Positions 33,286 through 42,309 of a DNA stretch of 64,000 nt are shown in pieces; the stretch's first letter is position 1; the number at the start of each line of letters is the position of its first letter. This DNA comes from Sphingobacteriaceae bacterium (GTDB lineage Bacteria; Bacteroidota; Bacteroidia; Sphingobacteriales; Sphingobacteriaceae): assembly GCA_014380615.1 (NCBI GenBank), contig JACMJM010000064.1, positions 1 to 64,000 on the forward strand. Direction: 5' to 3'. The notes beneath the pieces were generated by a model. That model did not search any database, was not told the DNA's origin, and saw only the letters and a list, made by a program, of their open reading frames with translations. The position numbers and the translations under genes are program-made.

Positions 33286-33516
33286 ATGGGACAAATATTT
33301 ACAATTAACCTGGCGGGAGCTAAGTTCCATTTTCAATTAATTAAGCTAAATCAAATTGACAGAACTGTAGAATCGCAAATTCTGTTGCAGGGCACTACCG
33401 TAACGCTATGTAAAATCGGGCAAAGCGGCTGGACCCAAAAAGAATCTTCAAGTCCGATTATTAAAGAATTAATTCAGGCAATTGGCAACACCATATCATT
33501 GCGTTACCGAATCTGA
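33286..33516 (+). CDS. Small hypothetical protein
   Basis: A 76-residue soluble protein (MGQIFTINLAGAKFHFQLIK at the start, ISLRYRI at the end) without signal peptide or membrane segment. I do not recognise a family. Its codon use and base composition match neighbours, and a Rho-independent terminator directly follows its stop codon, which supports it being a real, separately ending gene. Confidence 0.55.
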   Translation: MGQIFTINLAGAKFHFQLIKLNQIDRTVESQILLQGTTVTLCKIGQSGWTQKESSSPIIKELIQAIGNTISLRYRI

Positions 33517-33524
33517 ATGTAGTA

Positions 33525-33567
33525 GCCTTCTGGTTTGCGACATTAGCGAAATCAGGAGGCATTTTTT
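33525..33567 (+). terminator. Rho-independent terminator after the 33286 gene
   Basis: GCCTTCTG (33525-33532) pairs with CAGGAGGC (33553-33560) over 8 bp including one G-U pair. The stem is followed by A and TTTTTT. It lies only 3 nt before the ATG at 33571, so the next gene would begin inside or just behind a terminated transcript. Confidence 0.7.
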
Positions 33568-33570
33568 ATT

Positions 33571-33906
33571 ATGCTAACAGAAACACTCAAACTCCACACT
33601 AAATTACCGCATCAGGAACTCGAAACTCCAATCATTCAACAAATCCAACTACTGGATACTGAAGCCGCCAGTTTAAAGTTTTCAACAGTTTTTTTCTATG
33701 CGTACATTGCCGCTTTTGAGCAAAAGCTTAACTCTGCGGTTAACGGAAAAAACATAATAGACTATTATTTTAACAGGCGAAAATCTCGTTATTTACTTCA
33801 AGACCTATCGGATCTGGGACAATCGTCCGGGGCCATCAGCCTGGCAGTAAACCCATCCCGAATACTTTGTCAGAGCAGGTACTTATTATATTGCGGAAGA
33901 GGTTAG
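33571..33906 (+). pseudogene. Heme oxygenase-like fragment (truncated)
   Basis: The first 75-85 residues resemble the N-terminal half of a biliverdin-producing heme oxygenase. LTETLKLHTKLPHQELETP aligns with the start of these proteins, where the His of the H-x2-LE motif is the proximal heme ligand. YAYIAAFEQKLNSAV and DYYFNRRKSRYLLQDLSDLG also fit the family. After residue 88 the sequence no longer looks like the family and ends at 111 residues; the usual protein is about 190. The distal helix and C-terminal half are missing. No other frame restores them, so a deletion is likelier than a simple frameshift. It lies 57 nt upstream of a large sensor kinase. Confidence 0.6.
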
Positions 33907-33963
33907 AAGTTTTATTTTTGAATTTTCAGCTAAGTATATATACAATTAAATTTCAAAGGAAAG

Positions 33964-36900
33964 ATGTCGCTAGAAGAGCTGGTAAGTAAGGGCGAAAAAG
34001 AAGTACAGCCAAGTGTAAAAACTAACCATTTTATAGTAGCTATTGGTGCGTCAGCGGGAGGGCTTGAGGCTATCCACGAGTTTTTTGACAATATGCCCGA
34101 AAACTCCAATCTCTCTTTTGTTGTAATTCAGCATCTTTCTCCCGATTATAAAAGTTTGCTGGTAGAGCTTGTTGCCAAACATACCCACATGAAGGTGTTC
34201 GAAGCAGAAGATGGGATGGCCGTTCATAAAGAATGTGTTTATATCATTCCCAACAAAAAGCTAATGACCATAAAAAACGGGAAGCTTGAATTGCAAGAAA
34301 AAGTACCCGAAAAAGCACCCAATACAGCTATCGACTATTTCTTACGCACTCTGGCCCAAGATCAGAAAGAAAAAGCTATCGCGATAATACTCTCGGGTAC
34401 CGGAACCGACGGAACTCGGGGCATTGAAACCATTAAGCAATTTGGCGGAATGGTTATCGTCCAGGATCCGGTTACTGCAAAGTTCGACGGTATGCCAAAC
34501 AGTGCTATCACTTCGGGTAATGCAGATTTTATTCTCCCCCCGGAAATGATGCCTGAGGAAATTTACAATCACATCCAGGAAAATCCTATCCATGTACTTA
34601 ATAAAGGCAAAATAGACGATGGATTATTGGCTGAAATTTTTTCGCGTATTTATAAAACTAACGGCTACGATTTCCACTACTATAAAACACCAACCATTAT
34701 TCGCCGAATAGGCAAAAGAATGGGGCAGAAAGGTTTTAATAAGCTGAAGGATTATGTAGATTATCTTCACAAAGATGACGAGGAAGTAAATCGGCTGAGC
34801 AAGGATTTTTTAATAGGAGTTACCAAGTTTTTCAGAGATCAGCCGGCTTTCGACAGTGTATTTAAAGAGGTTCTTCCCTCCATATTGGTGAATAAAAGAG
34901 AGAACGACATTTTAAAAACATGGGTGTGTGCTTGCAGCACAGGCGAGGAAGCTTATTCGCTGGCCATACTTATTGATAAATACCTTAAAAAGGTTCGTAG
35001 AAACTTAGATGTAAAAATTTTCGCCACTGATATTGATGAAAGCAATATTGACTTTGCGGCACGAAATCTTTACCCCGATACCATTGCTAAAGACATTGAG
35101 CCTCAGGTACTGGAAGAGTATTTTATTCGTGAAGGAAAATGTTATTCTGTTATACCAAGAATCAGAAAACAGATCGTATTTGCCCGTCATAATGTTATCA
35201 AAGATCCCCCGTTCATTAAAAATGATCTGGTAAGCTGCAGAAACATGCTGATTTACATGAATAATGTATTGCAGCAAAAAGTATTATCCACGCTCCATTT
35301 CTCTTTAAATATGGATGGATTTTTGTTTTTGGGGCCTAGCGAAACTATTAACTCAATAAGAGATTGCGTTTACGAGGTAAACAGTAAGTGGAAAATTTTC
35401 AGAAAGATTAGCAAGAACAAAAATCAGCCATACGAGAGTTATCGGCCGACAGACGGTAAAGCAGCCATTCCACGCCGTTTGGTAAATTTCCCTAAGATAG
35501 ATAAGGCTAAAACAAATCCGCTGATTCAAGATTTTAGCGATTCCATGATTGAGGATTTCGGGTATGTTTGTTTTTACATCGACACTACTTTCGAAATAAA
35601 AGAAGCAGCGGGAAACTATAGCAGATTTTTATCACTTCCCGAAAAGAAATTGAACCTCAACCTCCTAAAAATGGTACCCCAGGAGTTATCGGTAGCGTTA
35701 AACACCGCCGTAAGAAGAAGCTGGAAAGAAGAACGGAAAATATTTTTGAAAAGTGTTCGTGTAAAATCGAAAGAATACGAAACTTTTGTGAGCATTTCTG
35801 TGACACCAGCAAAACCTTTAGACGGAAAGCTCCATACCCTGATTATTCTTGGCGAACACCATCAAAGCCATATATACCAAAAAGAAGATTCCAATATTTT
35901 ATCCTCTGCAGAGCAAACTCAATATGTTGCAGAACTAGAAATTGAACTTACCGAAACACGCTCAAACCTTCAAATGGCAATTGAGGGAATGGAAACTACC
36001 AACGAGGAGCTTCAATCGAGTAACGAAGAGCTTTTATCCGCCAACGAAGAATTACAGTCGAGCAATGAAGAGCTTCAATCACTTAACGAGGAATTACACA
36101 CATTAAACACCGAACATCAGCTTAAAATAAAAGAGCTTATTGAGCTGAATGATGATTTAAATAACTTCTTCAGAAGCATCGACATTGGCCAGATTTTCCT
36201 TGATTCTGATCTGCGTATCAGAAAGTTCAATTTCGCAGCGGTTAATATGGTTAACCTCATCGAATCTGATATTGGCAGACCTATCAACCATATTTCCACA
36301 AATATCCGGTATAACAACCTCTTAAATGATATAGAGCAGGTAATAAAAGACGGGGCAACGATAGAAAAAGAAATTATCCTTAACAATGACGGCAGATGTT
36401 TGATGCGCATTCTACCTTACATTCGCCAGGATAAAACTTTAGACGGAGCTATTGTAACCTTCGTGGATATCACAGCCATAGAAAATCTGAATAATATTAT
36501 CAACGGAGTTTTTAATTCAAGTTTAAGTGCTATTGTAGCATTTAAAGCTATAAGAAACAATAAGAGAGAAATTGTTGATTTTGAATTGCAAACGGCCAAT
36601 TATGCATCAGAAAACTTATTCAACATAAAAAGCAAGGCAGAAGGCAAAAGGCTTTCCAGCATACCTCTTCTTTCACAAAACGGTATAGAACAATATCTGA
36701 CGGTTTTTAACACCGGAAAATCATTACATACCGAAATTACTTTTAATGATATCGGAACCGAAAAATGTTATGAAGTTGTAGCGGTAAAAATGATGGATGG
36801 CTTTGTGGCAACACTAACCGATAGTACCGAAAAAAGAGCCGCCGAAACTCGCTTGCAAACCAATTATAACGAACTGATAGAGGTTAGAGAAACCCTCAAG

Positions 36901-39573
36901 AAACTAAATGTTGAACTTGAAGATAAAGTCGAAGAACGTACCATGGAACTGTCTGCAAGCGAAGAACGTTTCAGACTGGTATCCGAGGCAACAAATGATG
37001 CCATTTGGGACAGGAACCTTGCGGATAACTCTATTTGGTGGAGCGAATCGTTTTATAAATTATTTCACTATCAGCCTGATCCTGAAAATGAAAACTGCAG
37101 CTTTTGGTTAAGCAAGCTTCATCCCGACGACAAAACACGTGTACAGCAAAGTATAAACCGGGTAATTAACGGCGGTGAAAGGCAATGGCAGGAAGAGTAT
37201 CGCTTTTTAAGAGCCGATGGAACTTATGCGTTTATTCTTGACAGAGGCCATGTTTTGCACGATGAATTTGGAACTCCGTTTAGAATGCTTGGTTCTATGC
37301 TCGATATTACAGAGCTTAAAATTGCCGAGCAAAAAATTATTAGCAGCGAAAGTAAATTCAGGCGTGTATTTGATTCGAACATGGTGGGGATGGTATTTAC
37401 CAAGGCCGACGGACTGATTTTGAGTGCCAATGATGCCTTTTTGAATATCCTCGGATATACCAGAGAAGACCTGGATAATAATCAAATCACCTGGCAAAAA
37501 ATCACTCCGGAAGATTGTATTACCAAAAACACCTGGGCAAAAGAAAAACTATACACTAAAGGAGTGATTCCTCCTTTCGAAAACGAATACCTGCGTAAAG
37601 ACGGAAAACGCATCAATGTTTTGCTTGGAGCTGCAGCAGTTGATGAACATGAAGCTATTGCTGTTACCTACATTATTGATATAACCGATAAAAAAGAGGC
37701 TGAAGCAAAAGAGCATACACTCCAAAAAATAATCATCGATCAGCAAAAGGAGTTTAAGCGAATATTTATGGAAGCTCCTGCGCTTATTTCGATACGGCGC
37801 GGCCCTGATCTTAAAATTGATTTTGTAAATAAAGCCGTTGAAGAATATTTTGGCAGAGATGATCTGAAAGGTAAAACAGGAGAAGAATTAATAAAAGAAT
37901 ACACTCCTGAAAACAGTCAGGCTGATGAACTTGTGAAACAGGTTTACAAAACCGGTGAACCTTTTTATGGAAAAGCGTTTCATATAAAAATAGACCGTTA
38001 CCGAAACGGGAATCCTATAGACGTATGGCTCGATTTGGTATATCAACCTGTTTACGACATTCAGGGCAATATCGACGGAGTAGCATCTTTCGCTTTTGAT
38101 GTGAGCGATATGATTAAAGCTAACCAGGAAATCAGGAAAAATGAAGAAAAGCTTCATTTTTTGGCCAATACCATGCCCCAAAAAGTTTGGACAGCAACTG
38201 CTGACGGACAGTTAGCATACTTAAATAAAGTATTTACCGACTATACAGGCAAGACATCGGAAAACCTGATTGCTGATGGCTGGAAGTTAATTGTTCATCC
38301 CGATGATCTGGATCAAACCAATAAAGTTTGGAGTAAGTCTGTAAAAACCGGTGAGGAATTTGAAATAGAACGCCGTTTATTAGATGCAAACGGAGAATAT
38401 CGCTGGCACCTAAGCCGGGCGGTACCTCAATTTGATGACCAGGGCACCATTACCATGTGGGTTGGAACAAGTACGGATATCGATGAGCAAAAAAATGTTT
38501 CCGAAGCGTTAAAAATCTCTGAAGACTATTTCCGGCAGCTGTCTGATGAGGCTCCGTTTATGATCTGGAAAGTAGATGGGAAAGGATTATGCAATTATGT
38601 AAACCAACAATGGATTCAATCAACCGGACTTTCATTTGATGAAAGTATGAACTTGGGATGGGGTAAGGCTTTCCATCCTGAAGATGCAGAAAGAGAGTAT
38701 CAAAAATTTATGGATGCTTTTAATGGCCGCTCAGAATATCATTCAAAATTCAGAGTAAAGTTTACTGATGGAGAATATCATTGGGTATTGGCACATAGTA
38801 ATCCTATCGAAAGCGAAGTATTCGAAGGGTATATCGGTAGCTTAACAGATATTACAGAACAAGAAGCCGCACAGGAAGCTTTACAAATACTGATGCAAAA
38901 AAAGGATGAGTTTATGAGTATCGCCAGTCATGAGCTTAAAACCCCCATAACCAGCATGAAAGGATCACTTCAAATTGCTGCCCGTTTAACAAAACGCGGG
39001 GCCGACATTAATGAAGTTTCTTCATTTATCGAGAAAGCTAATAAACAGGTAAATCGTTTAACCGGATTGGTAGACGACCTGCTTGATGTAACTAAAATAA
39101 CCGCCGGGCGCCTGGAGTTTCAGATTTCCGAATTTGAAATTGGTGAAGCAATACAGGATTGCCTTGACCAAGTGGAGAACAATGCGATTAATCATAAGAT
39201 CATTGTTGAAGGCGACAAAAGCATACGCATTAAAGCCGACCGACACAGGCTTGAGCAGGTAATTACAAACTTTATCTCTAATGCGATTAAATACTCTCCG
39301 GGAGCGGAAAAGGTGGTTTTAAATATCTCTAAGCAAGATAAAATGTTAAAAGTTTCTGTAACCGATTTCGGGATAGGTATCCCGGAAAATAAAAGAAATT
39401 TTGTTTTCGACAGGTTTTTCAGAGTTCAGGAATCATCGGCCAAATTCTCGGGTTTGGGCCTCGGATTATTTATATCGTCGGAAATTATAAAAAGACACGA
39501 GGGTAAGGTAGGTGTAATAAGTGAAGAGGATAAAGGTTCTACGTTTTGGTTTACACTACCATTAAAATTGTGA
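33964..39573 (+). CDS. CheB-CheR-PAS hybrid histidine kinase
   Basis: A 1869-residue protein. CheB-type methylesterase domain (22-195): catalytic Ser30 (AIGASAGG), His57 (VIQHLSPD) and Asp149 (GTGTDGTRG) are all present. CheR-type methyltransferase (about 215-485): VCACSTGEEAYSLAIL, FATDID, LVSCRNMLIYM. A PAS-like region and a coiled coil (about 655-735, with repeated EELQSSNEELLSANEELQ) follow. At least five more PAS/PAC units lie at about 740-1640. HisKA: His1656 in SIASHELKTPIT; the HATPase (DFGIGIPENKRNF, GLGLGLFIS) ends the protein. There is no receiver domain; the next gene supplies one. Proteins of this type sense unknown signals; methylation-like domains need not act on chemoreceptors. 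Confidence 0.93.
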   Translation: MSLEELVSKGEKEVQPSVKTNHFIVAIGASAGGLEAIHEFFDNMPENSNLSFVVIQHLSPDYKSLLVELVAKHTHMKVFEAEDGMAVHKECVYIIPNKKLMTIKNGKLELQEKVPEKAPNTAIDYFLRTLAQDQKEKAIAIILSGTGTDGTRGIETIKQFGGMVIVQDPVTAKFDGMPNSAITSGNADFILPPEMMPEEIYNHIQENPIHVLNKGKIDDGLLAEIFSRIYKTNGYDFHYYKTPTIIRRIGKRMGQKGFNKLKDYVDYLHKDDEEVNRLSKDFLIGVTKFFRDQPAFDSVFKEVLPSILVNKRENDILKTWVCACSTGEEAYSLAILIDKYLKKVRRNLDVKIFATDIDESNIDFAARNLYPDTIAKDIEPQVLEEYFIREGKCYSVIPRIRKQIVFARHNVIKDPPFIKNDLVSCRNMLIYMNNVLQQKVLSTLHFSLNMDGFLFLGPSETINSIRDCVYEVNSKWKIFRKISKNKNQPYESYRPTDGKAAIPRRLVNFPKIDKAKTNPLIQDFSDSMIEDFGYVCFYIDTTFEIKEAAGNYSRFLSLPEKKLNLNLLKMVPQELSVALNTAVRRSWKEERKIFLKSVRVKSKEYETFVSISVTPAKPLDGKLHTLIILGEHHQSHIYQKEDSNILSSAEQTQYVAELEIELTETRSNLQMAIEGMETTNEELQSSNEELLSANEELQSSNEELQSLNEELHTLNTEHQLKIKELIELNDDLNNFFRSIDIGQIFLDSDLRIRKFNFAAVNMVNLIESDIGRPINHISTNIRYNNLLNDIEQVIKDGATIEKEIILNNDGRCLMRILPYIRQDKTLDGAIVTFVDITAIENLNNIINGVFNSSLSAIVAFKAIRNNKREIVDFELQTANYASENLFNIKSKAEGKRLSSIPLLSQNGIEQYLTVFNTGKSLHTEITFNDIGTEKCYEVVAVKMMDGFVATLTDSTEKRAAETRLQTNYNELIEVRETLKKLNVELEDKVEERTMELSASEERFRLVSEATNDAIWDRNLADNSIWWSESFYKLFHYQPDPENENCSFWLSKLHPDDKTRVQQSINRVINGGERQWQEEYRFLRADGTYAFILDRGHVLHDEFGTPFRMLGSMLDITELKIAEQKIISSESKFRRVFDSNMVGMVFTKADGLILSANDAFLNILGYTREDLDNNQITWQKITPEDCITKNTWAKEKLYTKGVIPPFENEYLRKDGKRINVLLGAAAVDEHEAIAVTYIIDITDKKEAEAKEHTLQKIIIDQQKEFKRIFMEAPALISIRRGPDLKIDFVNKAVEEYFGRDDLKGKTGEELIKEYTPENSQADELVKQVYKTGEPFYGKAFHIKIDRYRNGNPIDVWLDLVYQPVYDIQGNIDGVASFAFDVSDMIKANQEIRKNEEKLHFLANTMPQKVWTATADGQLAYLNKVFTDYTGKTSENLIADGWKLIVHPDDLDQTNKVWSKSVKTGEEFEIERRLLDANGEYRWHLSRAVPQFDDQGTITMWVGTSTDIDEQKNVSEALKISEDYFRQLSDEAPFMIWKVDGKGLCNYVNQQWIQSTGLSFDESMNLGWGKAFHPEDAEREYQKFMDAFNGRSEYHSKFRVKFTDGEYHWVLAHSNPIESEVFEGYIGSLTDITEQEAAQEALQILMQKKDEFMSIASHELKTPITSMKGSLQIAARLTKRGADINEVSSFIEKANKQVNRLTGLVDDLLDVTKITAGRLEFQISEFEIGEAIQDCLDQVENNAINHKIIVEGDKSIRIKADRHRLEQVITNFISNAIKYSPGAEKVVLNISKQDKMLKVSVTDFGIGIPENKRNFVFDRFFRVQESSAKFSGLGLGLFISSEIIKRHEGKVGVISEEDKGSTFWFTLPLKL

Positions 39574-39632
39574 ATTAAATTATAAATTAACTTTTTGCAC
39601 AAATAATATATTTCAATAACTTTACTGCAGTA

Positions 39633-39992
39633 ATGGAAAAGAGTGTATTGATTTTTGATGATGATGTAGATATCTTAAGTATCTTAACCTATCTGCTTGA
39701 AGAAAAGGGTTGGAAAATTAGTACCCGAACAACTTGTGCGAACCTTTTAAAAGATATAGAAGAAACCCGGCCAGACATCATTATGATGGATAACTGGATT
39801 CCCGAAGCGGGCGGGAAAGTTGCAACCAAGCTAATTAAAAGCCATGCGGAATATAAATCTATCCCTGTTATTTATTTTTCGGCTAATAACGATATAGAAA
39901 AACTAGCTAAAGAGGCTGGCGCAGACACTTATCTCGCAAAGCCTTTTGATTTAGATCAATTAGAAGAATTACTAACTACGGTGATGCAATAG
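39633..39992 (+). CDS. Single-domain response regulator
   Basis: A 119-residue receiver. SVLIFDDDVDILSILTYLLEEKGW, phosphoacceptor Asp53 in IIMMDNWIPEAGG, and the Lys in TYLAKPFDLDQLEEL are all present. It lies 59 nt downstream of the large hybrid kinase on the same strand, so it is its likely phosphoryl acceptor. It is closely similar to the receiver at 58682-59059 (shared IFDDDVDILSI, MDNWIP, VIYFSANNDI, AGADTYL, KPFDL). Confidence 0.92.
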   Translation: MEKSVLIFDDDVDILSILTYLLEEKGWKISTRTTCANLLKDIEETRPDIIMMDNWIPEAGGKVATKLIKSHAEYKSIPVIYFSANNDIEKLAKEAGADTYLAKPFDLDQLEELLTTVMQ

Positions 39993-40005
39993 TGAGTAAA
40001 ATGAT

Positions 40006-40047
40006 AATACACTTGTAGAAGGCATTATAACTTTCGACAAGTGTATT
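40006..40047. terminator. Long bidirectional hairpin between convergent genes
   Basis: AATACACTTGT pairs perfectly with ACAAGTGTATT over 11 bp around a 20-nt loop. It lies between the receiver stop (39992) and the SIMPL gene stop (40067). Confidence 0.7.
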
Positions 40048-40066
40048 TATGTGAGATTAACCGGCG

Positions 40067-40771
40067 CTACTTCTTCAACTCAAATACAGCTCTCATCTGA
40101 TAATTTAATTTGATCTTTTTAAAATCGATGTCTGGCATCGGAGCAGCTTCCGCACCCATACCCTTATCGAGCATAGCAACATTGGCCCTATACATTGGCT
40201 GAGGGTAATACTCATTGTTTATTTCCTGTATTTCCAAGGCGTCGCCCACTCTGTCGTCAACAGCAGCAGCTAAATATGAGGCCTTATCTTTAGCGGCCCT
40301 CAGGGCACGTATCTTCAAATCCTGCTTCAAGGCTTCGATTTTAGAATAATCATAACTTTCAATATTGGTATATTCCACACCCTTAGGGTCAATCGCACTG
40401 ATAATTTGATTATACCTATTTAGATCGGTAACCTTAATGCGGTATTGCTTCCGGGCCAAAAATCCAGGATTTTTCTTTCTCTCGTAAGCATAATTATAGC
40501 TCGAGATATTATTGATTGTAAAGTTTTCTTTAGGAATTCCGGCGTTTAAAACGGCGGTTTGAAGTTGCTTTTCAAGCTCTTCAATTTCAACTTTCTTCTT
40601 CGTATTATCACGGAAGTACTCTTTCAAGGAGATTCCTACATAGATAATATCAGGTGTTACCTCGGCCTCGGCCGATCCGGAAACTTCGATTCTGCGACGT
40701 GTGTCAACGTTTTGAGAGAACCCCGAAAGCGACAGGGAGCTCAATAAAGCGATAAAAACTAATTTTTTCAT
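40067..40771 (-). CDS. SIMPL (DUF541) family secreted protein
   Basis: The ATG at 40771 gives 234 residues with a signal peptide (MKKLVFIALLSSLSLSGFSQ); an upstream in-frame start at 40822 would place this sequence internally. RRIEVSGSAEAEVTPDIIYVGISL and NFTINNISSYNY are typical of SIMPL. Such proteins occur in the periplasm or outer membrane; one member interacts with mouse pelle-like kinase, but bacterial roles are uncertain. The gene stands alone. Confidence 0.88.
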   Translation of the reverse strand: MKKLVFIALLSSLSLSGFSQNVDTRRRIEVSGSAEAEVTPDIIYVGISLKEYFRDNTKKKVEIEELEKQLQTAVLNAGIPKENFTINNISSYNYAYERKKNPGFLARKQYRIKVTDLNRYNQIISAIDPKGVEYTNIESYDYSKIEALKQDLKIRALRAAKDKASYLAAAVDDRVGDALEIQEINNEYYPQPMYRANVAMLDKGMGAEAAPMPDIDFKKIKLNYQMRAVFELKK

Positions 40772-41052
40772 ACTATTTTTTTGTGTGTTAGTTCTAAGAT
40801 GCATACTATCACTCCTTTCCATAACAGTTAATTTGAGTAATAGTTGCTACCTACTCAAGACGACGCAAAATGGCAAATCGCAACAGTAAAGAATTAATTT
40901 CACTTTCAAAATTGACCAAGCACTTTTTTCGCACCGATACATTCGCAACTAAACAATTATAGATTATTAAATTATACTCACAGGTTTCTAATCAATTAAT
41001 ATGATTGCAATCATTTTCTGTGAATAAAGTCATTCGCATTTTAGCGATACAG

Positions 41053-42108
41053 ATGCGAACACAAGCAAATTCCCGCAATTCCACAATTATCGGCCTTTGG
41101 TTAATGACGGGCGTTGTAATGATAATTATTCAAATTACGCTTGGCGGAATTACCAGGCTTACAGGTTCGGGACTTTCTATTACAGAGTGGAAGCCATTAC
41201 TTGGAACCATACCGCCTCTAAACGGCCAGGATTGGCAGCATTCGTTTGAAAAGTACCGGCAGATCGCGCAATTCAAGCAGCTAAATTCTCATTTCTCCAT
41301 TGAGGATTTCAAATTCATTTTCTTCTGGGAATGGTTCCATCGGCTGTGGGGAAGGCTTCTGGGAATAGTCTTTATAATACCCTTTATTACTTTTTTGCTT
41401 AAAGGGATGATAAAAAGACAAATGATTGGCCCATTTTTGCTGCTTTTTTTACTAGGAAGCTTACAGGGTCTTCTCGGATGGATAATGGTAAAGAGCGGCT
41501 TAAACGAAACAGATTTATATGTTAATCATATCAAGCTGGCTATTCACTTTATGGCGGCTATAATCTTGTTGGTATATAATTTTTGGCTGGGGTTGAAGTA
41601 TCTGATTCCCGATGTCGGAAAACCCCCGGTGCAGGGTTCAGGGGTTCTGATTTTTACGCTAATTCTTCTGGGCATTCAGCTAACTTATGGTGCTTTTATG
41701 GCGGGGCTTAAAGCCGGAGTTTACGCACCTACATGGCCGGATATAAATGGGGTGTTGTTCTTCCCTCCCATCGATTACTCTTCGATGGCAAGTTTTGTAA
41801 ATACCCCCTTAGGAATCCACTTTATACACCGCAATCTTGCTTATCTAATCTCCGCTCTTATATTTCTGTGGACGTATCAGGTTTTTAACAAGCACTCAGG
41901 CTATAATACCGCCCGTACGCTTCCCTGTCTGTTCGTTTTAGTTCAGGTTGTATTGGGTGTATATACTACGATAACTAGTTACAAGGCAATTCCTCAAGGC
42001 TGGGGGGTGTTTGAATGGTCAGCGCAACTGCATCAGATTGTGGCAATCTTTCTGTTATTGTCGGTGGTTTTAAATCTCTTTCCTGAAAGGCGAACAAGCC
42101 CTAAGTAA
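41053..42108 (+). CDS. ctaA: Heme A synthase (COX15/CtaA)
   Basis: 351 residues from the ATG at 41053 (an in-frame TTG at 41005 has no support). Eight membrane helices. The first is IIGLWLMTGVVMIIIQITLGGITRLTGSGLSI, with the RLTGSGLSITEW motif specific to COX15/CtaA. Heme-ligand histidines appear in EWFHRLWGRL, VNHIKLAIHFMA, GIHFIHRNLAYL and SAQLHQIVAI. It oxidises the heme O methyl to formyl to give heme A for cytochrome oxidase. No ctaB or oxidase genes are adjacent. A hairpin follows immediately. Confidence 0.95.
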   Translation: MRTQANSRNSTIIGLWLMTGVVMIIIQITLGGITRLTGSGLSITEWKPLLGTIPPLNGQDWQHSFEKYRQIAQFKQLNSHFSIEDFKFIFFWEWFHRLWGRLLGIVFIIPFITFLLKGMIKRQMIGPFLLLFLLGSLQGLLGWIMVKSGLNETDLYVNHIKLAIHFMAAIILLVYNFWLGLKYLIPDVGKPPVQGSGVLIFTLILLGIQLTYGAFMAGLKAGVYAPTWPDINGVLFFPPIDYSSMASFVNTPLGIHFIHRNLAYLISALIFLWTYQVFNKHSGYNTARTLPCLFVLVQVVLGVYTTITSYKAIPQGWGVFEWSAQLHQIVAIFLLLSVVLNLFPERRTSPK

Positions 42109-42117
42109 GAAAAAATA

Positions 42118-42168
42118 TTAGGGGGATATGGGATCCCCCTAACTTGTATAAACCAATTATAAACCTGA
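42118..42168 (+). repeat. Hairpin plus AACCAATTATAAACCTGA element, copy 2
   Basis: TTAGGGGGAT and ATCCCCCTAA form a perfect 10-bp stem around ATGGG, 10 nt after the ctaA stop, preceded by an A-run. Ten bases downstream is AACCAATTATAAACCTGA, identical to 31507-31524. A further short hairpin (TGACGAG ... CTCGTCA) follows at about 42165-42189. The hairpin may also terminate ctaA. Confidence 0.6.
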
Positions 42169-42238
42169 CGAGAAAGAAATTTACTCGTCAATTGAGAAGA
42201 GATGTTTCTTTTAAGTTTTATAAAGTTTCTCTGTACCA

Positions 42239-42309
42239 ACTAATGTCATGTCAACGATAAAATGTCATGTCGATTGCCACCTGACATAATACAATGACAA
42301 CTCACTAGT
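42239..42309. mobile_element. Short terminal-inverted-repeat element, copy 2 (MITE-like)
   Basis: The 71-bp sequence begins ACTAATGTCATGTCAACGAT and ends TGACAACTCACTAGT. It aligns with both halves of the 143-bp copy at 49073-49215 (about 34 of 43 bases on the left, 24 of 29 on the right) but lacks the central 70 bp. Same orientation as that copy. Its right end contains the TAG stop codon of susD. Confidence 0.65.

Noticed and set aside
33553-33560. AGGAGG-like ribosome binding site ahead of the heme oxygenase fragment
   Set aside because: It is one arm of the terminator stem and pairs with GCCTTCTG; Bacteroidota rarely use Shine-Dalgarno sequences.
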